Positions 9,631 through 18,530 are shown, counted from the stretch's first letter. The stretch: DNA of 64,000 nt from JAWWPY01 sp963822825 (GCA_963822825.1 CAWGIW010000008.1:1-64000), one strand, 5' to 3'. A program made the numbers and translations. The notes: generated from the letters alone by a model not told the origin.

Positions 9631-11109
9631 ATGATCCAGGGATATGACCCGCGCACCGGCAAGCCCGCCGGGGACCCGGTGGCGGAAACCACGGACGAGG
9701 CCCTCGACCGGATCGCCTCGGCGGCCGCTGAGGCCGCCAGGCCCTGGTCAAGTACCAGCCGGACGGACCGGGCCCGGATGCTCGGCGCCGTGGCCGACGC
9801 GCTGGACGCCCGCGCGGCTGACCTGGTCGCGGTGGCGGACACCGAGACCGCGCTGGGGGTGACCAGGCTCACCGGCGAGGTGGCACGGACGACCGGGCAG
9901 CTGCGCCTGTTCGGCGAAGTCCTGGTGGACGGCGGATACCAGGATGTGATCATCAGCCCGCCGGGGGACGGGGTGCCCGGCCTGGCCCGCATCAAGCGCC
10001 CGGTTGGCCCGGTGGCGGTCTTCGCGGCGTCCAACTTCCCCTTCGCGTTCTCCGTCGCGGGCGGCGACACGGCCTCGGCGCTGGCCGCCGGGTGCCCGGT
10101 GGTGGTCAAGGCGCACGAAAGCCATCCGCAGACCTCGGTGCTGACCGGGCAGATCGTGGCGGACGCGCTGGCCCGCGCCGGCGCGCCGCCCGGCATCTTC
10201 GCGGTCGTGCACGGTGTGCCCGCGGGGGCCCGGCTGCTCCGGCATCCGGCGATCAGCGCCGCCGGGTTCACCGGTTCCGCCCGGGGTGGTCTGGCCCTGG
10301 CCAGGATCTGTGCCGAGCGCCCGGTCCCGATCCCGTTCTTCGGTGAACTCGGCTCGGTGAACCCGGTCGTCATCCTGCCCGGCGCGGCGGCGGCCCGCCC
10401 GGCCGCGATAGCCGCTGGGTTTATGTCGTCGCTCACCCTCGGAGCCGGGCAGTTCTGCACGAATCCGGGGCTGCTGTTCATCCCCGGGGACCAGGGGCTG
10501 CGCGCGGCCATCGCCGAGGCGGTCGGGGCCAGCATCGGTGGGCCGATGCTGTCCGAGCGGATCCACGACTCCTACGCCGAAGCCGTCGCGGACCTGGCCG
10601 ACCGCACCGCCACGACGCCGCTCGCGGCCGGCCAGCCGGGGGAGGGCCCGTGGGCGGCCACCCCGCAGGTGTTCCAGACCAGCCTGGCTGACTTCACGGC
10701 CGGACTGCCGGCCCTGGCCTATGAGCGGTTCGGCCCGGCCGGCCTGGTGATCACCTACCAGTCGGCGGACGACCTGCCGGCCGTGCTCGGCGAGCTGGGC
10801 GGCAACCTGACCGGGGGCATCCACGCGGATGAAGGCTCGGCCGCCGACATGTCGGCCGCCGGGAAGATCGCCGCCGTGTTCGCCCGCACGACGGGGCGCG
10901 TCATCTTCAACGGCTGGCCGACCGGAGTGGCGGTCACCTGGGCGCAGCACCACGGCGGCCCGTGGCCGGCCACGACCGCGCCCGGCTACACCTCCGTAGG
11001 CGCGACGGCGATCCGCCGCTGGCTCATCCCGGTCGTCTACCAGGATTTCCCGGCCGCCCTCCTCCCCGAGGCGCTGCGGGATGCGGGCCGCCCACCCGCG
11101 GATTCGTAG
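9631..11109 (+). CDS. 2-ketoglutarate-semialdehyde dehydrogenase
   Basis: NAD(P)-dependent aldehyde dehydrogenase of 492 residues that oxidises 2-ketoglutarate semialdehyde to 2-ketoglutarate, the last step of oxidative uronate and pentose degradation. Subfamily features are ASNFPFAFSVAGGDTASALA, the catalytic Glu about 239 in FFGELGSVNPV and the nucleophile Cys about 276 in GAGQFCTNPG. These forms are typical of the KGSA dehydrogenase group rather than of general ALDHs. Start at ATG 9631 (GTGAGGAAC lies 13-21 bases upstream). The stop TAG shares a base with the GTG of the next gene. It closes the pathway begun by the uronate dehydrogenase, the IlvD-like dehydratase and the DapA-like lyase. 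Confidence 0.9.
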   Translation: MIQGYDPRTGKPAGDPVAETTDEALDRIASAAAEAARPWSSTSRTDRARMLGAVADALDARAADLVAVADTETALGVTRLTGEVARTTGQLRLFGEVLVDGGYQDVIISPPGDGVPGLARIKRPVGPVAVFAASNFPFAFSVAGGDTASALAAGCPVVVKAHESHPQTSVLTGQIVADALARAGAPPGIFAVVHGVPAGARLLRHPAISAAGFTGSARGGLALARICAERPVPIPFFGELGSVNPVVILPGAAAARPAAIAAGFMSSLTLGAGQFCTNPGLLFIPGDQGLRAAIAEAVGASIGGPMLSERIHDSYAEAVADLADRTATTPLAAGQPGEGPWAATPQVFQTSLADFTAGLPALAYERFGPAGLVITYQSADDLPAVLGELGGNLTGGIHADEGSAADMSAAGKIAAVFARTTGRVIFNGWPTGVAVTWAQHHGGPWPATTAPGYTSVGATAIRRWLIPVVYQDFPAALLPEALRDAGRPPADS

Positions 11110-12296
11110 TGCGGGGGTCAGCGAACCTCTACCCGTGGGACGTGGACGGGGATCCGGCCGCCGCTGACCGGATCGCGGGGCTGGGGCTGACCGAGGTGAC
11201 GCTCGCGGCCGCGTACCACTCGGTGCGCGCGGTCACCCCGCACCACCCGCGGCACCGGATCGTGACCCGGGACGCCGCCGTGTACTACCGCGCCGACCCC
11301 GCCCGCTGGCGGGATTCGCGGCTGCGCCCGGTGCCGGCCGAACCGGCCGGCTCCTTTGAGCGCGCCGCCGCCCAGCTCCGTGCCGCAGGCGTCAAGGTCA
11401 CCGCGTGGGCGGTGCTCACGCACAACTCCCGGATCGGCGCGGCCAACCCGTCCTGCACCGTCGAGAACGCCTTCGGTGACCGCTACCCGTGGGCGTTGTG
11501 CGCCGGCTCGCCCGCGGTCCGCGACTACGCGGCGGCGCTGGCCGCCGAGGTGGCCGCCCTGGCCGGCGCCGACGCGATCGAACTGGAAGCGTGCGGCTGG
11601 TACGGGATCGAGCACGGCAGCGCCCACGACAAGACCGCGGGCGCGGCCGGTTCCGCGGCGGCCTGGCTGCTGTCCGTCTGCTTCTGCGCGGCCTGCGGCC
11701 AGGCGTACGCCGCGGCGGGAGCGGACCCGGGGGAGTTGCGCGCGGCCACCCGCTCGGCCGTGGACCAGATCTACGGCGGCCACGGCGGGAAAGCGGGTGC
11801 GCTCACCGGCGATCCTGGCCTGCTCCCGGCGGGAATGGCCGACCTGCTGCTCACCGTCCGGGCCACCCTGGCCGGGCGGCTCCTGGCCGAGGTGATCGCG
11901 GCGGTTCGCGCCGCGGCACCGGGCAAGCCCGTCCTGGTCCACGCCCATCCCGACCCGCGCGCGGCAGGCGCCAACCCCGGCCACGACCCGGCGGTGCTGC
12001 TCGGCCCGGGCGGCGCCGACGGAATCGTGCTGGCGTGCTGGCACCCAGCCACGGCGGCGGCACACGTGGCCCGGACCGCCGCGACGGCCCCGCCCGGCGC
12101 CCGCATCGCGGCCTCCCTGCTCGCCGTGGCCGGCCTGGGCGGTGAGCCCGGGACCCTCAGCGAGCAAGCCGAGGTGGTCCGCGCGGCCGGCGCCACCGAA
12201 CTGCGCCTCTATCACGCCGGCCTGGCCGCCCCATCCGACCTGGCCGCCATCCGCTCGCTCAGCCATGCTCCTCTGGATGCAGCACCGCTGACTTAG
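11109..12296 (+). CDS. uncharacterised protein of the pectin cluster
   Basis: 395 residues with no family that I can name with confidence. No signal peptide or membrane segment is visible, so it is probably cytoplasmic. It starts RGSANLYPWDVDGDPAAADR and continues with alternating alanine-rich helices and short hydrophobic strands (GLTEVTLAAAYHS, VKVTAWAVLTHNS, ADAIELEACGWYG, KPVLVHAHPDP, ADGIVLACWHP). This pattern suggests a TIM barrel, possibly glycoside-hydrolase-like. CFCAACGQ near residue 195 contains three cysteines that could bind metal, and HPDPRA and GIEHGS are polar candidates. The GTG at 11109 overlaps the previous stop by one base, so it is co-translated with the dehydrogenase and probably acts in the same catabolism. 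Function unknown. Confidence 0.75.
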   Translation: MRGSANLYPWDVDGDPAAADRIAGLGLTEVTLAAAYHSVRAVTPHHPRHRIVTRDAAVYYRADPARWRDSRLRPVPAEPAGSFERAAAQLRAAGVKVTAWAVLTHNSRIGAANPSCTVENAFGDRYPWALCAGSPAVRDYAAALAAEVAALAGADAIELEACGWYGIEHGSAHDKTAGAAGSAAAWLLSVCFCAACGQAYAAAGADPGELRAATRSAVDQIYGGHGGKAGALTGDPGLLPAGMADLLLTVRATLAGRLLAEVIAAVRAAAPGKPVLVHAHPDPRAAGANPGHDPAVLLGPGGADGIVLACWHPATAAAHVARTAATAPPGARIAASLLAVAGLGGEPGTLSEQAEVVRAAGATELRLYHAGLAAPSDLAAIRSLSHAPLDAAPLT

Positions 12297-12302
12297 GGCC
12301 GG

Positions 12303-12500
12303 ATGGCCGCTTTCTTCTTCTGGCTGGGAGTTGCGTCCGCTGGTGTGGTGGCCGGCTTTGCGCCGGAAGAGCAGCTCGCGCAGGCCAGCCCGGATCTGCT
12401 CCGTGCGATGGTCACCACGTTCGCCCAAGTGGCGCCGCGCCGCCACCAGGCCGTCGCCCGCCACCGCCACTACCAGCGCAGACGCCTGCGAGGTTACTGA
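12303..12500 (+). pseudogene. IS256-type transposase N-terminal remnant
   Basis: The reading frame includes LAQASPDLLRAMVTTFAQ, the N-terminal helix of mutator (IS256) family transposases. Just after it the frame is lost; a weak continuation (SADAC, near 12470-12490 in another frame) recalls the SAEADA stretch that normally follows. The catalytic DDE core is absent. The matching C-terminal piece lies at 13667-13761 on the same strand, with the SnoaL and TetR genes in between. Confidence 0.5.
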
Positions 12501-12512
12501 CTGGCCGCCGTG

Positions 12513-12947
12513 TCAGGCGGGCGGCTGGCCCAGGGCGCGGGCGATCGCAGCCGTGTCCTGGTACTCTCGCCAGCCTGCGATCTGCCCGTGCCGGGCCCGC
12601 AGCACCCCGATGAACGGAGCGCTCGCCCGGTGGCCGGTGGTGGTCACGGTCCCGGTGAGTTCGTACTCGACCACGATCACCTCCGGGTCGGCGGTGTCGT
12701 GGATCGCCGTCTCCCGGCATTCTTCAAACCGCACCGGCAGCTTGGCCCGTTCGGCCCGGGCGAACCCCAGGAACTCATCCCGCCCCACATGGCGCCGCGG
12801 CTTGCCCGGCCGCGCGAACGGGGCCTCGATAACGGCATCGTCGGCGAGCAGGCTGTCCATCGCGTCCACGCTGTTCCCGAGCCACTGCTGCTTCATCCGC
12901 GCGAAGATCTCACGGGGTCCCAGAACTGCACCAGACTGCCCGGCCAT
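12513..12947 (-). CDS. SnoaL-like (NTF2-fold) protein
   Basis: 144-residue protein of the NTF2-like/SnoaL superfamily: an N-terminal helix (IFARMKQQWLGNSVDAMDSLLADDAVIEAPF), then strands including GRDEFLGFARAERAKLPVRF, EVIVVEYELTGTV and APFIGVLRARHGQIAGWREYQDTAAIAR. Members are small pocket enzymes or binding proteins. The HGQIAGWREYQD ending is typical of the stand-alone group often paired with a TetR regulator. It diverges from the TetR gene at 13047 across two palindromic sites, so repression by that TetR is likely. The substrate is unknown. Confidence 0.8.
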   Translation of the reverse strand: MAGQSGAVLGPREIFARMKQQWLGNSVDAMDSLLADDAVIEAPFARPGKPRRHVGRDEFLGFARAERAKLPVRFEECRETAIHDTADPEVIVVEYELTGTVTTTGHRASAPFIGVLRARHGQIAGWREYQDTAAIARALGQPPA

Positions 12948-12968
12948 GGCACGCCTCCCACGACTAAT

Positions 12969-13016
12969 ATGAGTGTGTACTCGGCTTATTGCTGAAGATT
13001 ATGAGTGGCCACTCAT
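12969..13016. promoter_or_regulatory. paired palindromic operators for TetR
   Basis: Two related palindromes lie between the divergent SnoaL and TetR genes. At 13001-13016, ATGAGTGGCCACTCAT is a perfect 16-bp palindrome. At 12969-12982, ATGAGTGTGTACTC repeats the GAGT-N4-ACTC core. The core centres are 32 bp apart, about three helical turns, which places both sites on one face of the DNA. This fits two TetR dimers controlling both promoters. Confidence 0.65.
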
Positions 13017-13046
13017 GTTGTCAATGGGCAAGGGCAGGCAGCCACG

Positions 13047-13658
13047 ATGACACCACCCGCCCCGCCACCGCCCCATGCGGGCGGCACAGGCAGCGCCAGG
13101 GTGCTGCGTGCCGATGCGCGGCGCAACCGCGCCCGCATCCTCACCGCCGCCGCCGAAGTCTTCGCCGAGCAGGGCACCTCGGCCTCGACTGAGGAGGTTG
13201 CCCGCCGGGCAGGGGTCGCGATCGGGACCGTCTTCCGGCATTTCCCCGCCAAGGACGACCTCCTCCGGGCCATCATGAAGGACCTGCTGCAACAGCTCAC
13301 CGGCCAGGTGGAACTGCTCGCCGTCGAGGGCGATCCCGCCACCGCGCTGTTCGGCTTCTTCACCAGTACGGTCGAGCAAGCGGCGGCGAAGAAGACCGTC
13401 ATCGACCTCCTGGCCGCCACCGGCACCGATGTCCAGGTCACCGCCGCCATCCAAGCCCTTCAACACGGGATCGGCACGCTCCTGGCCCGCGCTCAGCAGG
13501 CCGGCGCAGCCCGCGCGGACGTCCAGACCGCCGAGGTCATGGCCCTCCTCACCAGCACCTGCCAAGGCGCGCTCCACGGCGGCTGGGACAGACACCTCCA
13601 GCACCGGGCACTCACCATCATCTTCGATGGACTCCGTCCCACCGCGGCCGCTAAGTAA
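13047..13658 (+). CDS. TetR-family transcriptional regulator
   Basis: 203-residue repressor. The TetR_N helix-turn-helix spans about residues 22-68 (RILTAAAEVFAEQGTSASTE, EVARRAGVAIGTVFRHFPAK). The C-terminal helical domain (LLQQLTGQVELLAVEG, VIDLLAATGTDVQVTAAIQ) is of the TetR_C type that binds small lipophilic ligands. ATG at 13047 chosen; the in-frame upstream codon at 13005 falls inside the operator. Divergent from the SnoaL gene and separated by two GAGT-N4-ACTC palindromes, so it probably controls itself and that gene. The pair lies between remnants of an IS256-type transposase. Confidence 0.88.
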   Translation: MTPPAPPPPHAGGTGSARVLRADARRNRARILTAAAEVFAEQGTSASTEEVARRAGVAIGTVFRHFPAKDDLLRAIMKDLLQQLTGQVELLAVEGDPATALFGFFTSTVEQAAAKKTVIDLLAATGTDVQVTAAIQALQHGIGTLLARAQQAGAARADVQTAEVMALLTSTCQGALHGGWDRHLQHRALTIIFDGLRPTAAAK

Positions 13659-13666
13659 CCCTGCCG

Positions 13667-13761
13667 CCCAAGACCATTCCAGCATCGGCGCGGTCCTGGC
13701 CGAGCAGCACGACGAATGGACCGAAGGCCGCCGCCTCGGCCTCGACATCCTGGCTCATTGA
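13667..13761 (+). pseudogene. IS256-type transposase C-terminal remnant
   Basis: The frame reads AAQDHSSIGAVLAEQHDEW, then TEGRRLGLDILAH and a stop. The GAVLxEQHDEWxEGRRYxxLxxLA pattern is the characteristic C-terminus of mutator-family (IS256) transposases. Nothing upstream in this frame belongs to a transposase, so only the last 30 residues survive. It begins only 9 bases after the TetR stop. Confidence 0.7.
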
Positions 13762-14002
13762 TGCGCTCGATTAACCCGGTCGCGGCACCGGCCGTCTGAA
13801 CGCGCGGACCGTCGGCCGGAGTGGCGGGCGGGTTCCCGTCAGCGGCACGGGCGAATTATTTCCAGTTTGTTTCTGCCGCAGGTCCTAGCCGGCCGTTGCT
13901 GCCAAACCTATGTTGTGCGGGAAACCATTCCCCGCCGCTGGGGGCAGGGCAGATGGCGCTCGTTGCCGTGAGCCATTCAGGTCACTTGGGTCAGGAGACG
14001 TC

Positions 14003-16801
14003 GTGCCCGTGTCACGCACAGGATCGATACTGAGCAGGCTGCGGATCGTGGCGCTCGCCGCGGCGACCGCGTCCGCTTCCCTCGTCGCCGCGGCAGGCGC
14101 TGCTCCGCCGGCCGGCGCCGCCACGGTCTGCCCGTGGGTCGGCTCCAGCGCGCCGATCCCGCAGCGGGTCAGCCAGCTTCTGGCCCAGATGAGCGTCGCC
14201 CAGAAGGTCACCCTGGCCACCGGGGCCAGCGGTTCTAGCTACGTCGGATTCACGCCGGCCATCGGCTCGTTGTGCATCCCGGCGATGAACCTGGAAGACG
14301 GCCCGGCCGGCGTGGGCGATGGCATGAGCAACGTCACCCAGCTGCCCGCGCCCGTGGACGTCGCCGCGACCTGGGACACCTCCGCCGAGCACCTCTACGG
14401 CCAGGTCATCGGCTCAGAGCAGGCCGCCAAGGGCACCACCGTCGATCTCGGGCCGACCATCAACATCGTCCGCGATCCCCGGTGGGGACGGGCGTTCGAG
14501 TCGATCGGCGAGGACCCCTACCTCAACGGGGCGCTCGGTGCCGCCGACATCCAGGGTGTCCAGTCCGCTGGGGTGATGGCCCAGGTCAAGCACTTCGCGG
14601 TGTACAACCAGGAAACCAACCGCAATACACCGTCGGACAACGCGGTCGTCAGCACCCGGGCGGAGCAGGAGATCTACCTGCCGGCGTTCCAGGACTCCAC
14701 CCAGCAGGGCGCCGCGTCCTCGGTGATGTGCTCCTACAGCACCATCAACGGCACCTACGCCTGCCAGAACCCTTACCTGCTGACGACTGTGCTGCGCCAG
14801 CAATTCGGCTTCGGCGGGTTCGTCACCTCCGACTGGGGTGCCACCCATTCCACCGCTGCCTCGGCGAACGCCGGGCTGGGCCAGGACATGCCCGGCAACG
14901 ACGGGTATTTCGGTGCCGCCCTGGCCAGCGCCGTGTCCTCCGGAGCGGTCAGCACCGCCACGCTGAACTCCATGGTCTCGCCCGTGCTCGCCGAAATGTT
15001 CGGCTTCGGCCTGTTCGACAGGCCGCCTGCCGGCTCGCCGGCGCAGACCGCCACCAGCGCCGCGCACGTCTCGGACGCCGCGCAACTCGCCGAGGAAGGC
15101 GCCGTGCTGCTGAAGAACAGCGGCAGCGTGCTGCCTCTGACGTCATCGGCCAGGTCCGTCGCGGTCATCGGCGCGGACGCCTCATCCAGCCCGCTGACCG
15201 CCGGCGGTGGCAGCGCGGGCGTCAACTCCAGCGGCACTGTCACCCCGCTGCAGGGCATCACCGCCGCGGCTCCGAGCGGAGTCACCGTCAGCTACAACAA
15301 CGGCTCGTCCGACAGCTCAGCCGCTTCCCTCGCCGCGTCCTCCAGCGTCGCGGTGGTATTCGTGAGCAACAACGAGTCCGAGGGCAGCGACCTGTCCAGC
15401 ATCAATCTGTCCAGCGCGGACAACTCGCTGATCTCCGCGGTGGCAGCGGCGAACTCCCACACCGTCGTCGTGCTCAACACCGGGTCCGCGGTCACCATGC
15501 CGTGGCTGTCCTCAGTCGCAGGTGTGCTCGAGGCCTGGTACCCGGGCCAGCAGGACGGCACCGCGATCGGCGCGCTGCTGTTCGGCACGGCCAACCCGTC
15601 CGGCCACCTGCCGGTGACCTTCCCGGCGTCACTGTCCCAGGTGCCGGCCAGCACCACTGCACAGTGGCCGGGGACGGGGGGCACCGTGCAGTACTCCGAA
15701 GGTATCGACGTCGGCTACCGCTGGTATGACGCCAAGGGACTCACTCCCTTGTTCCCATTCGGCTACGGGCTGAGTTACACAAGCTTTTCGTTTAGCAATC
15801 TGAAGGTCGGCACGCTGGCTCAGGGCGGCGCGGCGGCGGTCACCACCACCGTGACCAACACCGGCTCCCGTGCGGGCGCCGACGTGGCCCAGCTCTATGT
15901 GACCGACCCGGCCGCGTCCGGTGAGCCGCCCCGGCAGCTGGAAGGGTTCGCCCGGGTCAGCCTGCAGCCGGGCGCCAGCCAGACGGTCACGTTCCAGCTC
16001 GCCCAGCGCAACCTCCAGTACTGGGACGCCAGCAGCAACAGCTGGGCGACCGCCACCGGCAGCTACGGCATCTCGGTCGGCGACTCCGAAGCCAGCCTGC
16101 CGCTGTCCGGCACGCTCTCGGTCTCCTCGGCGCAGATCGGCCAGCCGGTGACCATCACCGCGCCCGGCCCACAGGAGGACGCGGCTGGCGCCGCCGTGTC
16201 CGTGCCCGTGACGGCCAGCGATACCACCGCCGGCCAGACGCTCACCTTCACCGCGACCGGGCTGCCCGCCGGAGTCTCCATCTCCAGTTCCGGCACGATC
16301 ACGGGCACGCCCGCCACCGCCGGGACGAGCACGGTGACGGTCACCGCCAAGGACGGCAACGGCGCGCTGGCCAGTACCTCGTTCGTATGGACCGTCACGC
16401 CGGCCGGTTCCGGGACCGCCGCTACGGGCGCAGTGGTCGGGTACGGGGGCCTGTGCCTGGACGTGCGCTCGGCCAGCAACGTGGACGGCACCCCGGTGCA
16501 GGTCTATACGTGCAACTCCACCAACGCCCAGTCGTGGACGGTGGAATCGAACGGCACACTGCAGGCCCTCGGCAAGTGCCTCGACGTCCAAGGGGGCGGC
16601 ACCGCGAACGGCACGCTGGTCCAGCTGTACACCTGTAACGGGACGGGTGCTCAAGTCTGGCAGCCACAGTCGAGCGGGGCACTGGCCAACCCGCAGTCCG
16701 GCAAGTGCCTCGACGACACCGGTTCCTCAACCACCCCGGGCACCCAGGTCCAGATCTGGAGCTGCACCGGAGCGGGTAACCAGTCCTGGACGCTGCCGTA
16801 A
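14003..16801 (+). CDS. secreted GH3 glycosidase with Ig-like and ricin-type lectin domains
   Basis: Large extracellular enzyme of 932 residues. A Sec signal (IVALAAATASASLVAAAGAAP) is followed by the GH3 barrel (about 50-370) with LGPTINIVRDPRWGRAFESI, KHFAVYNQETNRN and the nucleophile Asp about 277 in FVTSDWGATHS. Then come the GH3 C-terminal domain (EGAVLLKNSG, WYPGQQDGTAIGALLFG), a fibronectin-III-like domain, a putative Ig module (DTTAGQTLTFTATGLPAGVS) and a C-terminal CBM13/ricin-B lectin (from about 806) with QSWT, QVWQ and QSWT repeats and GKCLDVQG. It probably cleaves beta-glucosides or beta-xylosides of plant polymers; the exact sugar is open. Start GTG 14003 with GGAG at 13994. The gene is monocistronic and ends at a hairpin shared with PucR. 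Confidence 0.9.
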   Translation: MPVSRTGSILSRLRIVALAAATASASLVAAAGAAPPAGAATVCPWVGSSAPIPQRVSQLLAQMSVAQKVTLATGASGSSYVGFTPAIGSLCIPAMNLEDGPAGVGDGMSNVTQLPAPVDVAATWDTSAEHLYGQVIGSEQAAKGTTVDLGPTINIVRDPRWGRAFESIGEDPYLNGALGAADIQGVQSAGVMAQVKHFAVYNQETNRNTPSDNAVVSTRAEQEIYLPAFQDSTQQGAASSVMCSYSTINGTYACQNPYLLTTVLRQQFGFGGFVTSDWGATHSTAASANAGLGQDMPGNDGYFGAALASAVSSGAVSTATLNSMVSPVLAEMFGFGLFDRPPAGSPAQTATSAAHVSDAAQLAEEGAVLLKNSGSVLPLTSSARSVAVIGADASSSPLTAGGGSAGVNSSGTVTPLQGITAAAPSGVTVSYNNGSSDSSAASLAASSSVAVVFVSNNESEGSDLSSINLSSADNSLISAVAAANSHTVVVLNTGSAVTMPWLSSVAGVLEAWYPGQQDGTAIGALLFGTANPSGHLPVTFPASLSQVPASTTAQWPGTGGTVQYSEGIDVGYRWYDAKGLTPLFPFGYGLSYTSFSFSNLKVGTLAQGGAAAVTTTVTNTGSRAGADVAQLYVTDPAASGEPPRQLEGFARVSLQPGASQTVTFQLAQRNLQYWDASSNSWATATGSYGISVGDSEASLPLSGTLSVSSAQIGQPVTITAPGPQEDAAGAAVSVPVTASDTTAGQTLTFTATGLPAGVSISSSGTITGTPATAGTSTVTVTAKDGNGALASTSFVWTVTPAGSGTAATGAVVGYGGLCLDVRSASNVDGTPVQVYTCNSTNAQSWTVESNGTLQALGKCLDVQGGGTANGTLVQLYTCNGTGAQVWQPQSSGALANPQSGKCLDDTGSSTTPGTQVQIWSCTGAGNQSWTLP

Positions 16802-16838
16802 CGTCGGCGGGTCAGTTCTGGTGGCCGGGCTCCCAGTA

Positions 16839-16859
16839 TCAGTGGGCTCAGCCCGCTGA
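16839..16859. terminator. bidirectional hairpin between GH3 and pucR-like genes
   Basis: TCAGTGGG and CCCGCTGA around the loop CTCAG form an 8-bp stem with one T-G pair. It lies between two convergent genes and overlaps the last codons of the PucR-like gene. No U-tract is present, as is common in actinomycetes. Confidence 0.5.
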
Positions 16860-18482
16860 CTCCGCGGCGAGCAGGGCGACGTGCAGTGAGGAGCGCGATT
16901 CCGCCGAGTCAAGGCTGACCCCGAGTATCCGCTCGATGTGCCGCAGCCGGTCGTAGAGCGTGGGCCGGGCCAGCTGCGTGCGGGTGGCGGCCTCGGCCTT
17001 GTTGCCGCCCGCCGCCAGGTACGCGGCGAGCACCCCGGTCAGGTCGGTGCCACGGGCCGCGTCGTAGGCCAGCAGTGGGCCGAGTTCCCGCTGCACGAAC
17101 GTGACCAGCCTGGCGTCGCCGGCCAGCAGGTGCAGCAGGCCCCGCAGCCGCAGGTCGGCCAGCTGGTAGAAGGGCTGGCCGGCGGCCCGCCGGCGGCTGG
17201 GCCGCGGCGTCCGCGACCTGCTGAGCCTCCACCAGCGACCGGCGCACCTCGCTCATGGACGCCGCCGCGGACCCGACCCCGATCACCGGATCTTCCTCGG
17301 CCGCGTCGGCGAGATGCCGGAACCGCTGCCGGAACCGCTGCCGGGCGGCGGTGCAGACCGCGGTGAGCACATCGTCGGGATCCGCTCCCTGCTCCAGCGA
17401 CAGCAGCGCGGCTGCCCGCCCTTCATCGATGGAGCCCACCAGTGCTGGAATGCGCTCGCCACGGCAGGCGTCCGCCATGGCCTCGGCTGCCTCCAGCACC
17501 TGCGCCTGGGCTGATAGCCCAGACCCGCTGGTGCGGAACCTGATCACCGCGGTGAGCAGCCTGCGGCCGGTGACGGGGACGCCCAGCGCCCGGGCCCGGA
17601 TCGCGGCCTCGTCCGGGTGGGTGTGGGCCTGCGCCAGGATGGCGGTGATCAGCGTGCCGTGGGCCTGCCGCTCCAGGCTCTCGTGCTGGCGGGCCAGCAG
17701 TCGGCCGAGCGCGAGCGTGGTCGCCGTCCGTTCCACCAGTACCGTGTCGGTACCGCCCGGGGGCGCGCCGCAGGCGAGGATGACCCGGCCCCAGTCCTCG
17801 CCCCGCGCGCCCACCATGGTGATCAGCCAGCCCGAGGACTCGTCGTACGCGGTGCGGGCCGGTCGCGGCCGCCCGGGAGCGGGCCTCGAAGCCATCGAGC
17901 AGCCGGGCCGGGTCGGCGCCGGCCGGCTCGCAGGCCAGCACGTGATGGGAGAGGTCTTCCAGGATGACCGGGCGGCCGGCCAGCAGCGCCGCCTGCCGGA
18001 GGATCTCGCCGGGTCCCGCGCCGGCCACGGCCAGGTCGGTGAACACCTCATGCAGCCGGGCGGACGCCGCAGCTCAGAGAGCTGATCCTCGATGATCAGG
18101 GCGTGGACCGCCTCCGTGATCGCGATGAACGGGACCTCCCGGCCGAAGACGATCAGCGGCAGCCCGTGGTCCTCCGCGGCCTGGACGAAGCTGGGCGGCA
18201 GGCCACCGGTATACCTGCGGCCCAGCTCGACCGCCACGCGCGCTCACTCCGACTCCGGCGAGGCCGGCGACATACGCCTCCAGCGCGCGCCGGTGCCTCG
18301 GGCAGCGCGATCCCGGTGGTCAGCACCAGCTCGCCGCCGCGCAGCAGCCGCGCCGCGTCGGCCAGCTCGATCGCGTGCACCCAGCGCACCGGCGCGTCCA
18401 GCCGCCGGGCACCCGCCACGACGCGGGGCCGCCCCGCCCGCACAGGATCGAGCGCGAGGATCTGGGCCACGGTCGGCAGCAT
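16848..18482 (-). CDS. PucR-family transcriptional regulator, several frameshifts
   Basis: Reconstructed protein of about 544 residues. The N-terminal PucR ligand domain is readable from 18482 (MLPTVAQILALDPVRAGRPR, VRWVHAIELADAARLLRGGE). It is followed in another frame by MAVELGRRYTGGLPPSFVQA and VPFIAITEAVHALII. A GGDEF-like middle region (ALGVPVTGRRLLTAVIRF) comes next. Finally the C-terminal PucR helix-turn-helix appears in a third frame (GTDLTGVLAAYLAAGGNKAE, TQLARPTLYDRLRHIERILG). Shifts fall near 18260, 18060, 17890 and 17190. PucR activators control purine, pyrimidine or amino-acid breakdown. Here the gene diverges from an aminotransferase/MmsA pair, which is its probable target. Whether the gene is functional is uncertain. 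Confidence 0.75.
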
Positions 18483-18516
18483 GACGCCCCTCCATGGTTA
18501 CTTACATAGTGTCAGT

Positions 18517-18530
18517 ATCTGGGGCCAGAT
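18517..18530. promoter_or_regulatory. palindromic operator in the pucR/aminotransferase divergent promoter
   Basis: ATCTGG-GG-CCAGAT is a perfect inverted repeat with a 2-base centre, placed 35 bases from the PucR-like start and 43 bases from the aminotransferase start. This is a plausible PucR binding site, inferred from position and symmetry only. Confidence 0.5.

Noticed and set aside
8703..10535. 610-codon reverse open frame
   Set aside because: Antisense to uronate dehydrogenase and KGSA dehydrogenase, both of which have clear motifs.
12331..12972. 213-codon forward frame across the SnoaL gene
   Set aside because: Shadow of the SnoaL gene; only its first part matters, as the out-of-frame continuation of the IS256 fragment.
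13821..14033. 70-codon frame before the GH3 gene
   Set aside because: No ribosome site and it overlaps the GH3 start in another frame.
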